A stretch of 64,000 bases of DNA. Source: Fluctibacter halophilus. Lineage in GTDB: Bacteria > Pseudomonadota > Gammaproteobacteria > Enterobacterales > Alteromonadaceae. Positions within the stretch are counted from its first letter, which is position 1. Every line of letters begins with the position of its first letter. Under the pieces are notes generated by a model, which searched no databases, was not told where the DNA came from, and saw only the letters and a program-made list of their open reading frames with translations. The stretch is taken from NCBI RefSeq assembly GCF_020687825.1, contig NZ_JAJEWP010000001.1:1100433-1164432 (forward strand), given 5' to 3'. This document shows, piece after piece, positions 36,783 to 46,120 of the stretch. A program made the position numbers and the translations under genes.

Positions 36783-36818
36783 ACCTGTTAAGAATAAATG
36801 TCGTTTAACGACACAGGT
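36783..36818. promoter_or_regulatory. nested inverted repeats between alaA and the LRAT-like gene
   Basis: TGTCGT-TTA-ACGACA (36799-36813) sits inside a wider pair ACCTGT (36783-36788) and ACAGGT (36813-36818). Located 51-86 nt upstream of the alaA start codon, in a 159-nt divergent promoter region. It may be an operator; no T-tract is present to suggest a terminator. Confidence 0.4.
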
Positions 36819-36891
36819 ATTTACATCTTTAAGGTTGAGGCCCAGGCGTAGTTGTTCCATGCTGTGGTGAGACTGTTAAGGTGAGAATTGT

Positions 36892-37413
36892 ATGGCTTTA
36901 CCACTACTTTGGCTTGGTGCAGGTTTGGCTGCGGTGTACGCAGGTAGTCGGCTAACCGAAGGCAGCGAGCGTCATCGCGCGCCTGTTGATGTCTATCCCG
37001 GTGAGTCAGGTCAGCGCGTAAAACCCGTCGATGGTGCAATTGTCTGTTGCGGTATTTATGCCGCATTCGAGCATACCGGTGTATGGCTTGATGACAGTAT
37101 TGTCGAGTTAAAAGGAAACGGTTTGATCAGGGCGATATCACCACAGCGCTTTTTGCATGACCGCAGTGGCAGCAAAATCTACGTCGCCTGCGATACGCAT
37201 GGCCAACCGCTGGTCGCCAATGGCACAGCTCAACGGGCTAGTGAACGGTTGTACCAGTATTCAGACTACGACGTGATAAAAAACAATTGTCATCGCTTTG
37301 TGTGGCAATGTGTCTCAGGGCGCAACGATCCCGTAACCTACTTTTCAGAACTGAACCATGCCCTGGGGCGCCAGTTTGGCCAGCCCGTCAGTTGGTATGA
37401 ACAACAAATTTGA
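36892..37413 (+). CDS. LRAT/NlpC-P60-fold thiol hydrolase or acyltransferase-like protein
   Basis: 173 residues with a short hydrophobic N-terminus (ALPLLWLGAGLAAVYAG) that could be a membrane anchor or uncleaved signal. The core shows the permuted papain-like pattern of LRAT-like proteins: His61 in FEHTGVWLDD, followed by Cys133 in the KNNCHRFV motif. Family members are lipid acyltransferases, phospholipases or peptidases. AAGGTGAG lies ahead of the ATG. Substrate unknown; the assignment rests on the His...NC pattern alone. Confidence 0.62.
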   Translation: MALPLLWLGAGLAAVYAGSRLTEGSERHRAPVDVYPGESGQRVKPVDGAIVCCGIYAAFEHTGVWLDDSIVELKGNGLIRAISPQRFLHDRSGSKIYVACDTHGQPLVANGTAQRASERLYQYSDYDVIKNNCHRFVWQCVSGRNDPVTYFSELNHALGRQFGQPVSWYEQQI

Positions 37414-37527
37414 TCCTGATCCATTGCAAGCACCCGTTTGTTAATAGTATGTTAATTTCTGAGTGAGCGATGTTGGTGATTTCGTCCATCAACGCTTAGC
37501 ACAGGTGTGTCTGTCATTGGTTAAATA

Positions 37528-37569
37528 TTGATCTATCACAATGGCAATGATTAATTCCTTGTTTATACT
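37528..37569 (+). promoter_or_regulatory. FNR/ANR-like box and -10 upstream of the DUF2189 gene
   Basis: TTGATCTATCACAA (37528-37541) matches 8 of the 10 specified positions of TTGAT-N4-ATCAA. A TATACT -10 box is at 37564-37569, which predicts a start near 37576. The box centre is then at -41.5, the class II activator position for FNR. No good -35 is present, as expected for such a promoter. Confidence 0.45.
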
Positions 37570-37651
37570 CACATTAACCCTGGTCAACAAAGCAGCCTGA
37601 TCCAGGGCCTACTCAGAATACATTCAAGCCATCGCGGTTTTTGGGGGTGCT

Positions 37652-38446
37652 ATGTCTCATCATTTTAAGGAAGAACCACACAACGCCATCACAGACAGTG
37701 GCATTGCGCGGGTAATACCCTGCAAGGAACTGGACATCGGTGATCCATTAAAATGGTTGTCGCTGGGGTTGCGGGACTTGTTCCGGGCACCATTGCTGAC
37801 GGTCTTTTTCGGGATTATTTTCGCGGCAATTCCATGGTTTATCACCTACCTTGTCACATTGACCGGCTGGCACCTTGTGATATTGCCCGCCATGGTGTGC
37901 TTTATGCTGATCGGACCCTTTCTGGCCGCAGGTCTGTATGACGTCAGCTGGGAACTGGAAAAAGGCCATAAACCCTCTTTATGGCACAGCGTGAAGGCGA
38001 TCAAACGCAACGCCGTAAATGAGTGGGGCTTTGGTATCATGTTGATGGTACTGATGATTTTCTGGTTGAGGGTGGCGTCAATGATCCATGCCCTGTATCC
38101 CTCCTATCTGAGTGATTCATTGGAGGAGCTGATGCCATTCCTGGCGCTGGGTACAGTGGTCGGTGCCATTTTTACCACCATCGTGTTTTTCCTCAGCGCG
38201 TTTACGCAGCCGATCCTGATGGAACGTAAGGTTGACCTTGGTACAGCAGTGCTGACCAGTGTCAATGCGGTGTGGCTGAACAAAGGTCCGATGTTCATCT
38301 GGGCGGCGATCATCTTTACCGCAGTCGTGTTTGGTTTCCTGACCGGCTTTATCGGCTTTATCTTCCTGATGCCGTTAATTGGTTATGGTACCTGGCACGC
38401 CTATATCGACACCATCGAAACCAAGCGCGAACGCCAATACGAGTAA
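37652..38446 (+). CDS. DUF2189 family integral membrane protein
   Basis: 264 residues. After a polar N-terminus with ARVIPCKELDIGDPLKWLSLGLRDLF there are about six hydrophobic helices (~45-70, 75-97, 120-145, 165-190, 207-225 and 228-250). This pattern and the LSLGLRDL block match DUF2189 membrane proteins, whose function is unknown and which in several proteobacteria lie near cytochrome oxidase genes. A possible FNR-dependent promoter precedes it, and a strong hairpin follows. Confidence 0.83.
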   Translation: MSHHFKEEPHNAITDSGIARVIPCKELDIGDPLKWLSLGLRDLFRAPLLTVFFGIIFAAIPWFITYLVTLTGWHLVILPAMVCFMLIGPFLAAGLYDVSWELEKGHKPSLWHSVKAIKRNAVNEWGFGIMLMVLMIFWLRVASMIHALYPSYLSDSLEELMPFLALGTVVGAIFTTIVFFLSAFTQPILMERKVDLGTAVLTSVNAVWLNKGPMFIWAAIIFTAVVFGFLTGFIGFIFLMPLIGYGTWHAYIDTIETKRERQYE

Positions 38447-38454
38447 CCCCAAAT

Positions 38455-38489
38455 TGCATGCCGGTAACCTCTACCGGCATGCATTGTTT
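38455..38489 (+). terminator. intrinsic terminator after the DUF2189 gene
   Basis: A perfect 12-bp stem TGCATGCCGGTA / TACCGGCATGCA (38455-38466 and 3872-83 of the same block, i.e. 38472-38483), loop ACCTC, followed by TTGTTT. Confidence 0.8.
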
Positions 38490-38543
38490 CAGCACACGAA
38501 TTTTTCACCTTTTCGTCACACATTCCACAATCCTTTCAAAAAG

Positions 38544-38561
38544 TTAGGATATATATCCTAA
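38544..38561. promoter_or_regulatory. 18-bp perfect palindrome upstream of bkd operon
   Basis: TTAGGATATATATCCTAA is a perfect inverted repeat, 159 nt before the E1-alpha start codon. It has the size of a dimeric repressor operator. The regulator is not in this window. Confidence 0.6.
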
Positions 38562-38670
38562 TATTTGGCCTTAGTGATGACTGTCTCTTTTCATCTGTCG
38601 AACCGACTGGCCAAAAATGGCAACACACTTCCCAACGCTCTCTACTAGTATTAACAACCTGATAACAAGC

Positions 38671-38685
38671 ATGACCAGTGGTCAT
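38671..38685. promoter_or_regulatory. 15-bp perfect palindrome close to the bkd start
   Basis: ATGACCA-G-TGGTCAT is a perfect 7-1-7 inverted repeat, ending 34 nt before the E1-alpha ATG, so it lies in the leader or over the promoter. It is a different sequence from the upstream 18-bp palindrome, which suggests two regulators. Confidence 0.6.
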
Positions 38686-38719
38686 TTCTGCCATTGGTAA
38701 CGCAACTACAGGAACAAAG

Positions 38720-39913
38720 ATGAAAGACAGAAATCATCTCTCCCGCGTCAATGTGAGTCATTCAGCAACCATTATTGAAAATGGCCTGATCGACATTCCG
38801 ATGCTTCAGCTGCTACAGGCTGATGGAACCCCGCACAAAGATGCAACCCTACCCGACATCGACAAAGAAACTGCGCTAAAAATGTATAACACCATGCAGT
38901 ATGTCCGGGTGTTGGATGAGCGTATGATCGCTGCCCAGCGACAGGGCCGGATCAGTTTCTACCTGGCTTGTACGGGTGAAGAAGCGTCTACCGTTGGTAG
39001 TGCCGCCGCACTGCAGGATGTCGACATGATCATGTCCCAGTATCGCGAGCAAGGCACACTGGCGTACCGTGGTTACACCACAGAACAGTTCATGAACCAG
39101 ATGTTCAGTAACGAGAAAGAGCCTAATAAGGGTCGGCAGATGCCGATCCATTATGGTGCTAAAGAACTGAACTTCATGACCATTTCATCACCGCTGGGCA
39201 CCCAGATCCCACAGGCCTCCGGCTATGCTTACGGCCAGAAAATGGCCGGTCAGGAAGCCATCACCATCTGCTATTTCGGTGAAGGTGCAGCTTCAGAAGG
39301 GGACTTCCATGCTGGCCTTAACATGGCAGCGGTGCTGAATTGTCCGGTTATTTTCTTCTGTCGTAATAATGGTTACGCCATTTCAACCCCTGCAGAGGAA
39401 CAGTTCGCCGGCGACGGTATTGCTTCTCGCGGACTGGGCTATGGGATTAAAACCATCCGCGTTGACGGTAACGATATCATGGCAGTCTATGCGGCCACAC
39501 AACAGGCACGGAAAATCGCCTTGGCAGAAAATTGTCCGGTATTGATTGAAGCAATGACTTACCGCCTGGCGGCGCACTCAACGTCTGACGATCCGACCGG
39601 TTATCGGAGCAAAGACGAGGAAGAAAAGTGGCGTGAAAAGGATCCCATTCGTCGATTTGCCAGTTGGTTACAGCAACAAGGTTGGTTGGATGAAGCGGCT
39701 GATCAAGCCCACGTTGAACAGACCCGTCAGGAAGTGTTGACAGAACTGAAACGGGTTGAAAAAGTACCGGTGTGTGTCATCGATGAAATCATTGAAGACG
39801 TTTATGACACGCCTCCCTGGCATCTGCAAGAGCAATTACGTGAACTGAAAGCACACATCAGCAAGTATCCGGATGCCTATCCGAAAACGTCAGGGAGAAT
39901 CAACAATGGCTAA
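38720..39913 (+). CDS. bkdA1: branched-chain 2-oxoacid dehydrogenase E1 component, alpha subunit
   Basis: 397 residues from ATG 38720, supported by AGGAA just upstream; an in-frame GTG at 38678 lies inside a palindrome and is unlikely. TPP-binding core with [19 protein letters not shown] ... NNGYAIS, and phosphorylation-loop-like [17 protein letters not shown]. An N-terminal extension of ~75 residues precedes the catalytic domain, as in gammaproteobacterial Bkd E1. It decarboxylates the 2-oxoacids of Val, Leu and Ile. The end overlaps the beta subunit gene by 8 nt. Confidence 0.92.
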   Translation: MKDRNHLSRVNVSHSATIIENGLIDIPMLQLLQADGTPHKDATLPDIDKETALKMYNTMQYVRVLDERMIAAQRQGRISFYLACTGEEASTVGSAAALQDVDMIMSQYREQGTLAYRGYTTEQFMNQMFSNEKEPNKGRQMPIHYGAKELNFMTISSPLGTQIPQASGYAYGQKMAGQEAITICYFGEGAASEGDFHAGLNMAAVLNCPVIFFCRNNGYAISTPAEEQFAGDGIASRGLGYGIKTIRVDGNDIMAVYAATQQARKIALAENCPVLIEAMTYRLAAHSTSDDPTGYRSKDEEEKWREKDPIRRFASWLQQQGWLDEAADQAHVEQTRQEVLTELKRVEKVPVCVIDEIIEDVYDTPPWHLQEQLRELKAHISKYPDAYPKTSGRINNG

Positions 39914-40883
39914 AATGAATCTGTTACAAGCCATCAATAACGCATTGATTACTGCCATGACTGACGATGAACGGGTGATGGTGTTCGGTGAAGATGTCGG
40001 CCACTTCGGTGGTGTTTTCCGAGCCACCAGTAATTTGCAGGAGAAATTTGGTCGTGGACGCTGTTTTAACACGCCATTGACCGAGCAGGGCATCATTGGC
40101 TTTGCCAACGGCCTGGCGTCCCAGGGTTCTGTACCCGTGGCAGAAATCCAGTTTGGTGACTACATCTTTCCGGCCTTTGACCAAATCGTCAATGAAACAG
40201 CCAAGTGGCGCTACCGCTCCGGTGGTCAGTTTTCCTGTGGAACCCTGACCATTCGTACACCCTATGGCGGTGGTATTGCCGGTGGTCATTACCATTCTCA
40301 ATCACCTGAGGCCTACTTCGCACATACGCCCGGACTGAAAATTGTCATTCCACGCAATCCTTATCAAGCCAAAGGGCTGCTGCTGGCATCTATCAGGGAC
40401 GACAACCCGGTGTTGTTCATGGAACCTAAACGCCTGTACCGAGCCTCCGTGGGTGAAGTGCCTGAGGAAGATTATGAGTTGCCCTTGGGTAAAGCGGAAG
40501 TGGTCAGTGAAGGCAGTGACATCACGCTGCTGGCGTGGGGGGCACAAATGGAAATCATCGAAAAGGCGGCCGAAATGGCACAAAACGATGGTATCTCCTG
40601 TGAAATCATTGATTTGCGCAGCATCTTGCCGTGGGACGTGGAAACAGTATGTGCATCGGTTATGAAAACCGGCCGTTTGCTGATCAACCATGAAGCCCCT
40701 TTGACCGGCGGTTTTGCCAGTGAGGTTGCTGCGACGGTTCAGGAGCGCTGCTTCCTGCACCTTGAATCTCCGATAACGCGTGTATGCGGCCTTGATACGC
40801 CTTATCCTCTGGCCCACGAGAAAGAATACATGCCCGATCACCTGAAAACCTACGAAGCGATCAAACGCTGCGTGAATTTTTAG
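39906..40883 (+). CDS. bkdA2: branched-chain 2-oxoacid dehydrogenase E1 component, beta subunit
   Basis: 325 residues from ATG 39906, with GGGAG upstream inside the E1-alpha gene. Contains [16 protein letters not shown], the [15 protein letters not shown] block and the C-terminal transketolase domain motif [15 protein letters not shown]. It forms the alpha2beta2 E1 with the upstream product. The gene overlap indicates coupled translation in a 1:1 ratio. Confidence 0.93.
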   Translation: MAKMNLLQAINNALITAMTDDERVMVFGEDVGHFGGVFRATSNLQEKFGRGRCFNTPLTEQGIIGFANGLASQGSVPVAEIQFGDYIFPAFDQIVNETAKWRYRSGGQFSCGTLTIRTPYGGGIAGGHYHSQSPEAYFAHTPGLKIVIPRNPYQAKGLLLASIRDDNPVLFMEPKRLYRASVGEVPEEDYELPLGKAEVVSEGSDITLLAWGAQMEIIEKAAEMAQNDGISCEIIDLRSILPWDVETVCASVMKTGRLLINHEAPLTGGFASEVAATVQERCFLHLESPITRVCGLDTPYPLAHEKEYMPDHLKTYEAIKRCVNF

Positions 40884-40897
40884 GACAGGAGTAAAGA

Positions 40898-42457
40898 ATG
40901 ACTGATTTTATTCTGCCTGATATCGGCGAAGGTATCGTAGAGTGTGAATTGCTCGAGTGGTTGGTCGCTGAAGGTGATCATATTGAAGAAGACCAGCCGG
41001 TGGCTGAAGTCATGACCGATAAGGCCACCGTACAGATCCCCGCCATGCATGCCGGCGTGGTTAAGAAGCTCTATTACAAGGCCGGTGACATTGCCAAGGT
41101 TCACGAACCGTTGTTTGCTATGCAGCAGGATGGCGAGACGTCTCAATCTGCACCTGAGCCGGCACCATCACAGGAAGCGGCACCGGTTACTGAAGCGCCA
41201 GCGTCTTCATCTGCCGGGCAAAACGTAGAGGACTTTATTCTACCCGACATCGGTGAAGGTATTGTCGAGTGTGAAATTGTCAAATGGCTGGTTGCAGAAG
41301 GCGATAACGTCGAAGAAGACCAGGTTGTGGTTGAGGTAATGACCGACAAAGCAGTGGTTGAAATCCCGGCCAAACATGCCGGAACGGTGCTGACGCTGCA
41401 TTACCAGCAAGGGGATATTGCCAAGGTACACACCCCGTTGTTTGCTTTGCAAACCCAGGGCGATGGTGCCAGCCAACCCGTGCAAGCCAAGCCTGCGGCA
41501 ACAACAGCGGCTGTCGCCACTGAAACTTCCGCAGGTGCTGCGGTACGTCAAGGCAAAGCGTTGGCCAGCCCTGCGGTACGCAGACTGGCCCGGGAGCACA
41601 ATATTAATATTGCCGATGTTGCCGGTAGTGGCAAGAAAGGCCGGGTCATGAAGGCGGATATTGAAGCGTTCGTTAAAGGCGGTGCTAACACGACCAAACA
41701 AGCAGCATCACAGCCGCAAAGCGTCAGCGGTAGCGTCGTGCAGACAACCGGCGGCAAACGGGTAGAACCGATCCGCGGGATCAAGGCCGCAATGGCGAAA
41801 CAGATGACCCAATCGGTGTTTACCATTCCGCATTTTTCCGTCAGTGAAGAGATCCAGATGGATGCGCTGATTGCTGCTCGCGCCAAGCTCAAACCGGTAT
41901 TTGAAGCCCAGGGCGTCAAACTCAGCTTTATGCCGTTTTTCATCAAAGCGATGTCGATGGCGCTAAAGGCGTTCCCGGTGATCAACAGTCAGGTTAACGA
42001 TGACTGTACCGAAATTACCTATTTTGATGATCACAACATCGGTATGGCAGTGGACAGCAAGATCGGTTTGTTGGTGCCTAACATCAAAGCCGTTCAAAAC
42101 CTGAGCCTGCTGGACGTGGCCAAAGAAGCCAATCGGTTGATCGACCTGGCGCGGGAAGGACGTTTACCGAGTGAGGATCTGAAAGGCGGCACCATCAGTA
42201 TTTCCAATATCGGTGTGCTGGGCGGAACGGTTGCGACGCCGGTTATCAATAAACCGGAGTCGGCGATTGTCGCATTGGGTAAAATGCAGCGTTTACCGCG
42301 TTTTGACGAACACGATAATGTTCAAGCGGTGAATATCATGCACGTTAGCTGGTCTGGCGATCATCGCATCATCGATGGCGCGACGATGGTGAAATTCAAC
42401 AACCTGTGGAAGTCCTATCTGGAAGATCCATTGACCATGTTGTCTGAACTGAAATAA
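40898..42457 (+). CDS. bkdB: dihydrolipoamide branched-chain transacylase (E2) with two lipoyl domains
   Basis: 519 residues. Two lipoyl domains at ~1-78 and ~110-187 with lipoyl-lysines Lys42 (MTDKATVQIP) and Lys151 (MTDKAVVEIP), separated by Ala/Pro/Glu-rich linkers; peripheral-subunit-binding domain ~222-259; catalytic acyltransferase domain with His489 and Asp493 (GDHRIIDG). It transfers the acyl group to CoA. The operon has no E3 (lpd); dihydrolipoamide dehydrogenase must come from elsewhere. A terminator follows. Confidence 0.94.
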   Translation: MTDFILPDIGEGIVECELLEWLVAEGDHIEEDQPVAEVMTDKATVQIPAMHAGVVKKLYYKAGDIAKVHEPLFAMQQDGETSQSAPEPAPSQEAAPVTEAPASSSAGQNVEDFILPDIGEGIVECEIVKWLVAEGDNVEEDQVVVEVMTDKAVVEIPAKHAGTVLTLHYQQGDIAKVHTPLFALQTQGDGASQPVQAKPAATTAAVATETSAGAAVRQGKALASPAVRRLAREHNINIADVAGSGKKGRVMKADIEAFVKGGANTTKQAASQPQSVSGSVVQTTGGKRVEPIRGIKAAMAKQMTQSVFTIPHFSVSEEIQMDALIAARAKLKPVFEAQGVKLSFMPFFIKAMSMALKAFPVINSQVNDDCTEITYFDDHNIGMAVDSKIGLLVPNIKAVQNLSLLDVAKEANRLIDLAREGRLPSEDLKGGTISISNIGVLGGTVATPVINKPESAIVALGKMQRLPRFDEHDNVQAVNIMHVSWSGDHRIIDGATMVKFNNLWKSYLEDPLTMLSELK

Positions 42458-42465
42458 CCATCCTG

Positions 42466-42495
42466 AACCCGTCCTCGTGACGGGTTTATTTTTTT
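42466..42495 (+). terminator. intrinsic terminator after bkdB
   Basis: AACCCGTC (42466-42473) and GACGGGTT (42479-42486) with a 5-nt loop, then TTATTTTTTT. Confidence 0.88.
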
Positions 42496-42546
42496 GTCGG
42501 TGAAATCACGCTACACTGGCAGCATTCGTTCCCTTATTCCTGTCTT

Positions 42547-43401
42547 ATGCTGAGTTATCGCCACGGTTTTCATGCTGCCAATCACGCCGATGTGCTGAAG
42601 CACTTTTGCGAGTTTCTGATCCTTGACAAGCTCAAGGAAAAAAACAAACCCTTTGTATATATCGATACCCACAGTGGAGCAGGGGTGTATCGTCTGGATG
42701 ATGAATTTGCGTTAAAGAACCGCGAATTTGACCAAGGTATGGCGTTGCTACTGAACCAAGCCGGGAGTCTGCCCGAACGGGTCAGGGCGTTTATTGCCTT
42801 GATCAGTAACGATTGGATTGAACGCCGATATCCGGGGTCAGCCGGATTGGCGCAAAAACTTGTTCGCGAGCAGGATCATCTGCACCTGATGGAATTGCAT
42901 TCCCAGGAAGTCTTAAACCTGAAACAAAACGTGCGCGGTGAGCAGGTGCACATTCACCATCGCGACGGGCTGGAAGGCCTGGTGGCATTAACACCACCGA
43001 AACCTGCGCGGGGGTTGGTATTGATTGATCCGCCCTTTGAACGCCTGGATGAATACAGTGAATTGCAAACTGCATTACAACGGGCGGTTAAGCAGTGGCA
43101 AACCGGGATCTATATGATCTGGTACCCACGTCTAAGTGCTCGTGCGGGACAAAAAGTTGCGGCCAGTCAGCGATTACTCGACAGTATTGCAGCGTTACCG
43201 TGCAAAAACGTATTGCATGCGACCCTTGACGTTGCTGATCCGGCAGACGACCCGGGCATGTATGGCTCTGGTATTGTCGTTATTAATGCCCCTTATCAGT
43301 TGGATGTACAGCTTGAACAGACGTTACCCGCCATCGCGTCAGCCCTGGCGGGTAGTGGTGGAAAAACGCAAATCAACTGGCTGAAGCGCGGAACCGACTG
43401 A
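42547..43401 (+). CDS. rlmJ: 23S rRNA (adenine2030-N6)-methyltransferase RlmJ
   Basis: 284 residues. N-terminus MLSYRHGFHAANHADVLKHF, the IDTHSGAGVYRL SAM-binding block and the catalytic IDPPFE motif identify RlmJ (YhiR). It methylates A2030 in 23S rRNA. The stop TGA shares its last base with the ATG of the kinase gene (TGATG), so the two are translationally coupled. Confidence 0.94.
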   Translation: MLSYRHGFHAANHADVLKHFCEFLILDKLKEKNKPFVYIDTHSGAGVYRLDDEFALKNREFDQGMALLLNQAGSLPERVRAFIALISNDWIERRYPGSAGLAQKLVREQDHLHLMELHSQEVLNLKQNVRGEQVHIHHRDGLEGLVALTPPKPARGLVLIDPPFERLDEYSELQTALQRAVKQWQTGIYMIWYPRLSARAGQKVAASQRLLDSIAALPCKNVLHATLDVADPADDPGMYGSGIVVINAPYQLDVQLEQTLPAIASALAGSGGKTQINWLKRGTD

Positions 43402-45272
43402 TGGCACCTGCAGTACCGATGGACCTGAAGCATTTCTACATCCCGGATGAGCAGTCCATCTACCTGTTATCGCACAAAGATGCGCAAAAGCTGAAAGATT
43501 GGTTCAAGCTTTGTACTGAACAACTGGAGCGGCTGGGTTACAGAGACATTGAAATGATTGGCAAAGGTGCGTTTGGGTTTGCCTTTGCCGGTATTGATGC
43601 CGCTGGCCGTCACCTGGTGTTTAAATTCTCACGGATCAATCTACCCCAACATGTGCAGGATCGACTGGAAGAAGAAGCCTTTATGCTCAGTCATGTCAAA
43701 CATGAGCACGTACCGGGCCTGATTGAATTTCAGCGCATCAAGAAGCAAGCGATTCTGGTAATGGAGCGAGCCAACGGCAGGGATCTGGAGCATATTTCCC
43801 TGCAACGGGGGCCATTACCACCCCGATTAATTGTGAAAATCGCCGCGCAATTGGCGGATATTTTGTTAGCACTGCGTAATTATCATCAGGACGGCAGTAA
43901 AAAGCCCATCGTTCATGGCGACATCAAACCGTCCAACATTGTGTTTGATGAAGTCACAGAAACCGTTGGCCTTATTGACTGGGGGTCGTCTGTGTTTGCC
44001 CAGTTGGACGCCGATGGACAGTTCGTTGCCCACAATGTGATGGATTTGATGTCTGCCGATATGCAACAAACCAATGCCCGTCTGGGTGATGTGTATTTTA
44101 TTGGTGAGGAGCAACTCAACGGTGAATTGTCATCCCCACGATTTGATGAGCAGGGATTGGCAAGCACGCTGTATGCGCTTGCCAGCGGTCAATCGAGTCG
44201 TTTCGGCCGGCACGTGATCCGTCCTAACAGCCTTGGCTTGCCCAAGGAACTGGCGTTAACCCTGACTGCCATGCTCAGTGATGATCCGGGTATTCGTCGC
44301 AAAGGTGGCGACTATCTGCTCAAACAGATGCCGATTATCCGTCACACGGTGTTTACCGACGATCAGTGTAAACCAGAGTCACCATTGATCCCGACCTGGG
44401 TACACGAAAAACGCCGCGATATCGATACGGTGGTGTATAGCTCGCGTAAATCGTTCTTGCGTGAAGAAGTTGACACCGTAGAACACGACCTGCGTTACCT
44501 GAATGACGCCCAGTTTGAGCGCTATTACAAAAATTACCTGCAAGGTATGGGCGAAACTGAAAAAGCCTTTATCGCCGCGGTGAGCCGACTGGGGCGGTAT
44601 CCTGTGGTTGGCGGCCTGGTTGTTCGCTGGCAACCGCAGGGGGTCTACATCGACAGCAGTCTGAATTTATACCAGCCTGCTTTACGCAGCGCGTTTGAAC
44701 ATGCGGTTAATACGGTGGTCATTCTGGCCCGGGCGATTCACCGTGTGGGTATTTTTAAAAGTTGTATGTTCAATGCGCGGGACACCCTGCATATCGAGCG
44801 GGATGACCCGGGTAAGCCATTCCAGCCGGAACCTTGGATGCAGATCCCTTACGACGTCAGTACGGTGTCGTCAATAGAGGACCGCAGCCGCAACCACTCC
44901 TATTTCGAAGACGGTGATGATCCTGACGAGTTACTCCAGCTTCCCTCGACAATGTTGGACATCATCCGTCAATTGAATGATATTCACCACACCGGTTGTA
45001 TCATTTTTGAGGCGTTGCCAAACCACCTCAAAGTACACAGCTATTACACCCTGTTGGATCACACCAAACAGGCGTTGTTTGAAAAGTTACTCAGTACGCT
45101 GCTTGCCGAAGTACCGAAAATTGATGGATTGGGTATTTCCGGATTTATGAAGCTACCCTACAAGGATACGCGCTTTTTCGAACATGTAGCCGAACTACCG
45201 GATAAGTTCTACCCACGTAATCCCTATTCACCGAACATGGCACAGGAAAACGATGAAACAAGACACGATTAA
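43401..45272 (+). CDS. eukaryotic-type serine/threonine protein kinase with unknown C-terminal domain
   Basis: 623 residues. The kinase domain (~50-320) has a glycine loop GKGAFGFAFAG (54-64), Lys75 (VFKFS), glutamates at ~90-92, catalytic loop HGDIKPSN (172-179; Asp174, Lys176, Asn179) and DWG (193-195) in place of DFG. HGD replaces the usual HRD, so activity is plausible but not of the RD class. The C-terminal ~300 residues are soluble and unrecognised, with YSSRKSFLREEVDTVEHDLRYL. No transmembrane helix is seen, so it is probably cytoplasmic. Coupled to rlmJ upstream, and overlaps tesB by 20 nt. Substrates unknown. Confidence 0.82.
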   Translation: MAPAVPMDLKHFYIPDEQSIYLLSHKDAQKLKDWFKLCTEQLERLGYRDIEMIGKGAFGFAFAGIDAAGRHLVFKFSRINLPQHVQDRLEEEAFMLSHVKHEHVPGLIEFQRIKKQAILVMERANGRDLEHISLQRGPLPPRLIVKIAAQLADILLALRNYHQDGSKKPIVHGDIKPSNIVFDEVTETVGLIDWGSSVFAQLDADGQFVAHNVMDLMSADMQQTNARLGDVYFIGEEQLNGELSSPRFDEQGLASTLYALASGQSSRFGRHVIRPNSLGLPKELALTLTAMLSDDPGIRRKGGDYLLKQMPIIRHTVFTDDQCKPESPLIPTWVHEKRRDIDTVVYSSRKSFLREEVDTVEHDLRYLNDAQFERYYKNYLQGMGETEKAFIAAVSRLGRYPVVGGLVVRWQPQGVYIDSSLNLYQPALRSAFEHAVNTVVILARAIHRVGIFKSCMFNARDTLHIERDDPGKPFQPEPWMQIPYDVSTVSSIEDRSRNHSYFEDGDDPDELLQLPSTMLDIIRQLNDIHHTGCIIFEALPNHLKVHSYYTLLDHTKQALFEKLLSTLLAEVPKIDGLGISGFMKLPYKDTRFFEHVAELPDKFYPRNPYSPNMAQENDETRHD

Positions 45273-46119
45273 ACTGGCAAACCTGCTCTCTTTGGAAACC
45301 ATTGAACAAGGTCTCTATCGGGGCCTCAGCTGGGATTTGGGTTTTCGCGCGTTATTTGGTGGACAAGTGATGGGGCAGGCCCTTGCTGCGGCTCAGCAAA
45401 CCATGCCTGAAGCCAGAAATTGCCATTCGTTTCACTCGTACTTTTTACTTCCCGGCGATGCCAACCTGCCGGTCGTGTATGACGTGGAAAACGTACGTGA
45501 TGGTCGTAGCTTTTCAACCCGGCGGATCAAAGCGATTCAAAACGGTAAGAACATTTTTTACATGACGGCGTCGTTTCAGCACCCTGAAGAGGGGCTCTCT
45601 CACCAGGCCGCAGAAATGCCGCAGGTACCAGCGCCTGAGGGTGTCGAACCTGACATTAAGTTTTACGAAGATTGTTATGATCAAATTTCAGAACGGATGC
45701 GTGAGGCCCTCAGTTATCACCGTCCGCTGGATATCCGCACCGTACAACCCATCGATATTGCTAATCCACAAAAATGTGCTCCGGTGCGGCAAATCTGGAT
45801 GCGAGCCCAGGAGGCGCTGACCGATTCCATTGGCCTGCAACAAGCAATGCTGGCTTACGCTTCCGACTATCACTTTCTCGCCACTTCGTTGCAACCCCAT
45901 GGTATTTCAGTCAGAAATCGCCAATTACGCATGGCGACCATTGACCATGCAATGTGGTTTCATCGTCCGTTTCACTTCAATGAGTGGCTACTGTACAGCG
46001 CAGAAAGCCCGTTTTCCGGCGGCGCTAGAGGGTTGGTCAGGGGCCAGTTCTTTAATCAAAAGGGTGAGTTGGTTGCGTCAACCATGCAAGAAGGCCTGAT
46101 GCGTAAAGTAGGGGATTAA
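45253..46119 (+). CDS. tesB: acyl-CoA thioesterase II
   Basis: 288 residues, a double hotdog-fold Tes[25 protein letters not shown] at the start, [13 protein letters not shown], and the C-terminal [13 protein letters not shown] and [26 protein letters not shown] blocks including the expected catalytic Asp and Gln. It hydrolyses medium- and long-chain acyl-CoAs. Starts 20 nt inside the kinase gene; the next gene follows after 1 nt. Confidence 0.95.
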   Translation: MKQDTIKLANLLSLETIEQGLYRGLSWDLGFRALFGGQVMGQALAAAQQTMPEARNCHSFHSYFLLPGDANLPVVYDVENVRDGRSFSTRRIKAIQNGKNIFYMTASFQHPEEGLSHQAAEMPQVPAPEGVEPDIKFYEDCYDQISERMREALSYHRPLDIRTVQPIDIANPQKCAPVRQIWMRAQEALTDSIGLQQAMLAYASDYHFLATSLQPHGISVRNRQLRMATIDHAMWFHRPFHFNEWLLYSAESPFSGGARGLVRGQFFNQKGELVASTMQEGLMRKVGD

Positions 46120-46120
46120 C

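Noticed and set aside
38678-38719. GTG start of bkdA1 at 38678
   Set aside because: Lies within the 15-bp palindrome; ATG 38720 has AGGAA upstream and gives the expected N-terminus.
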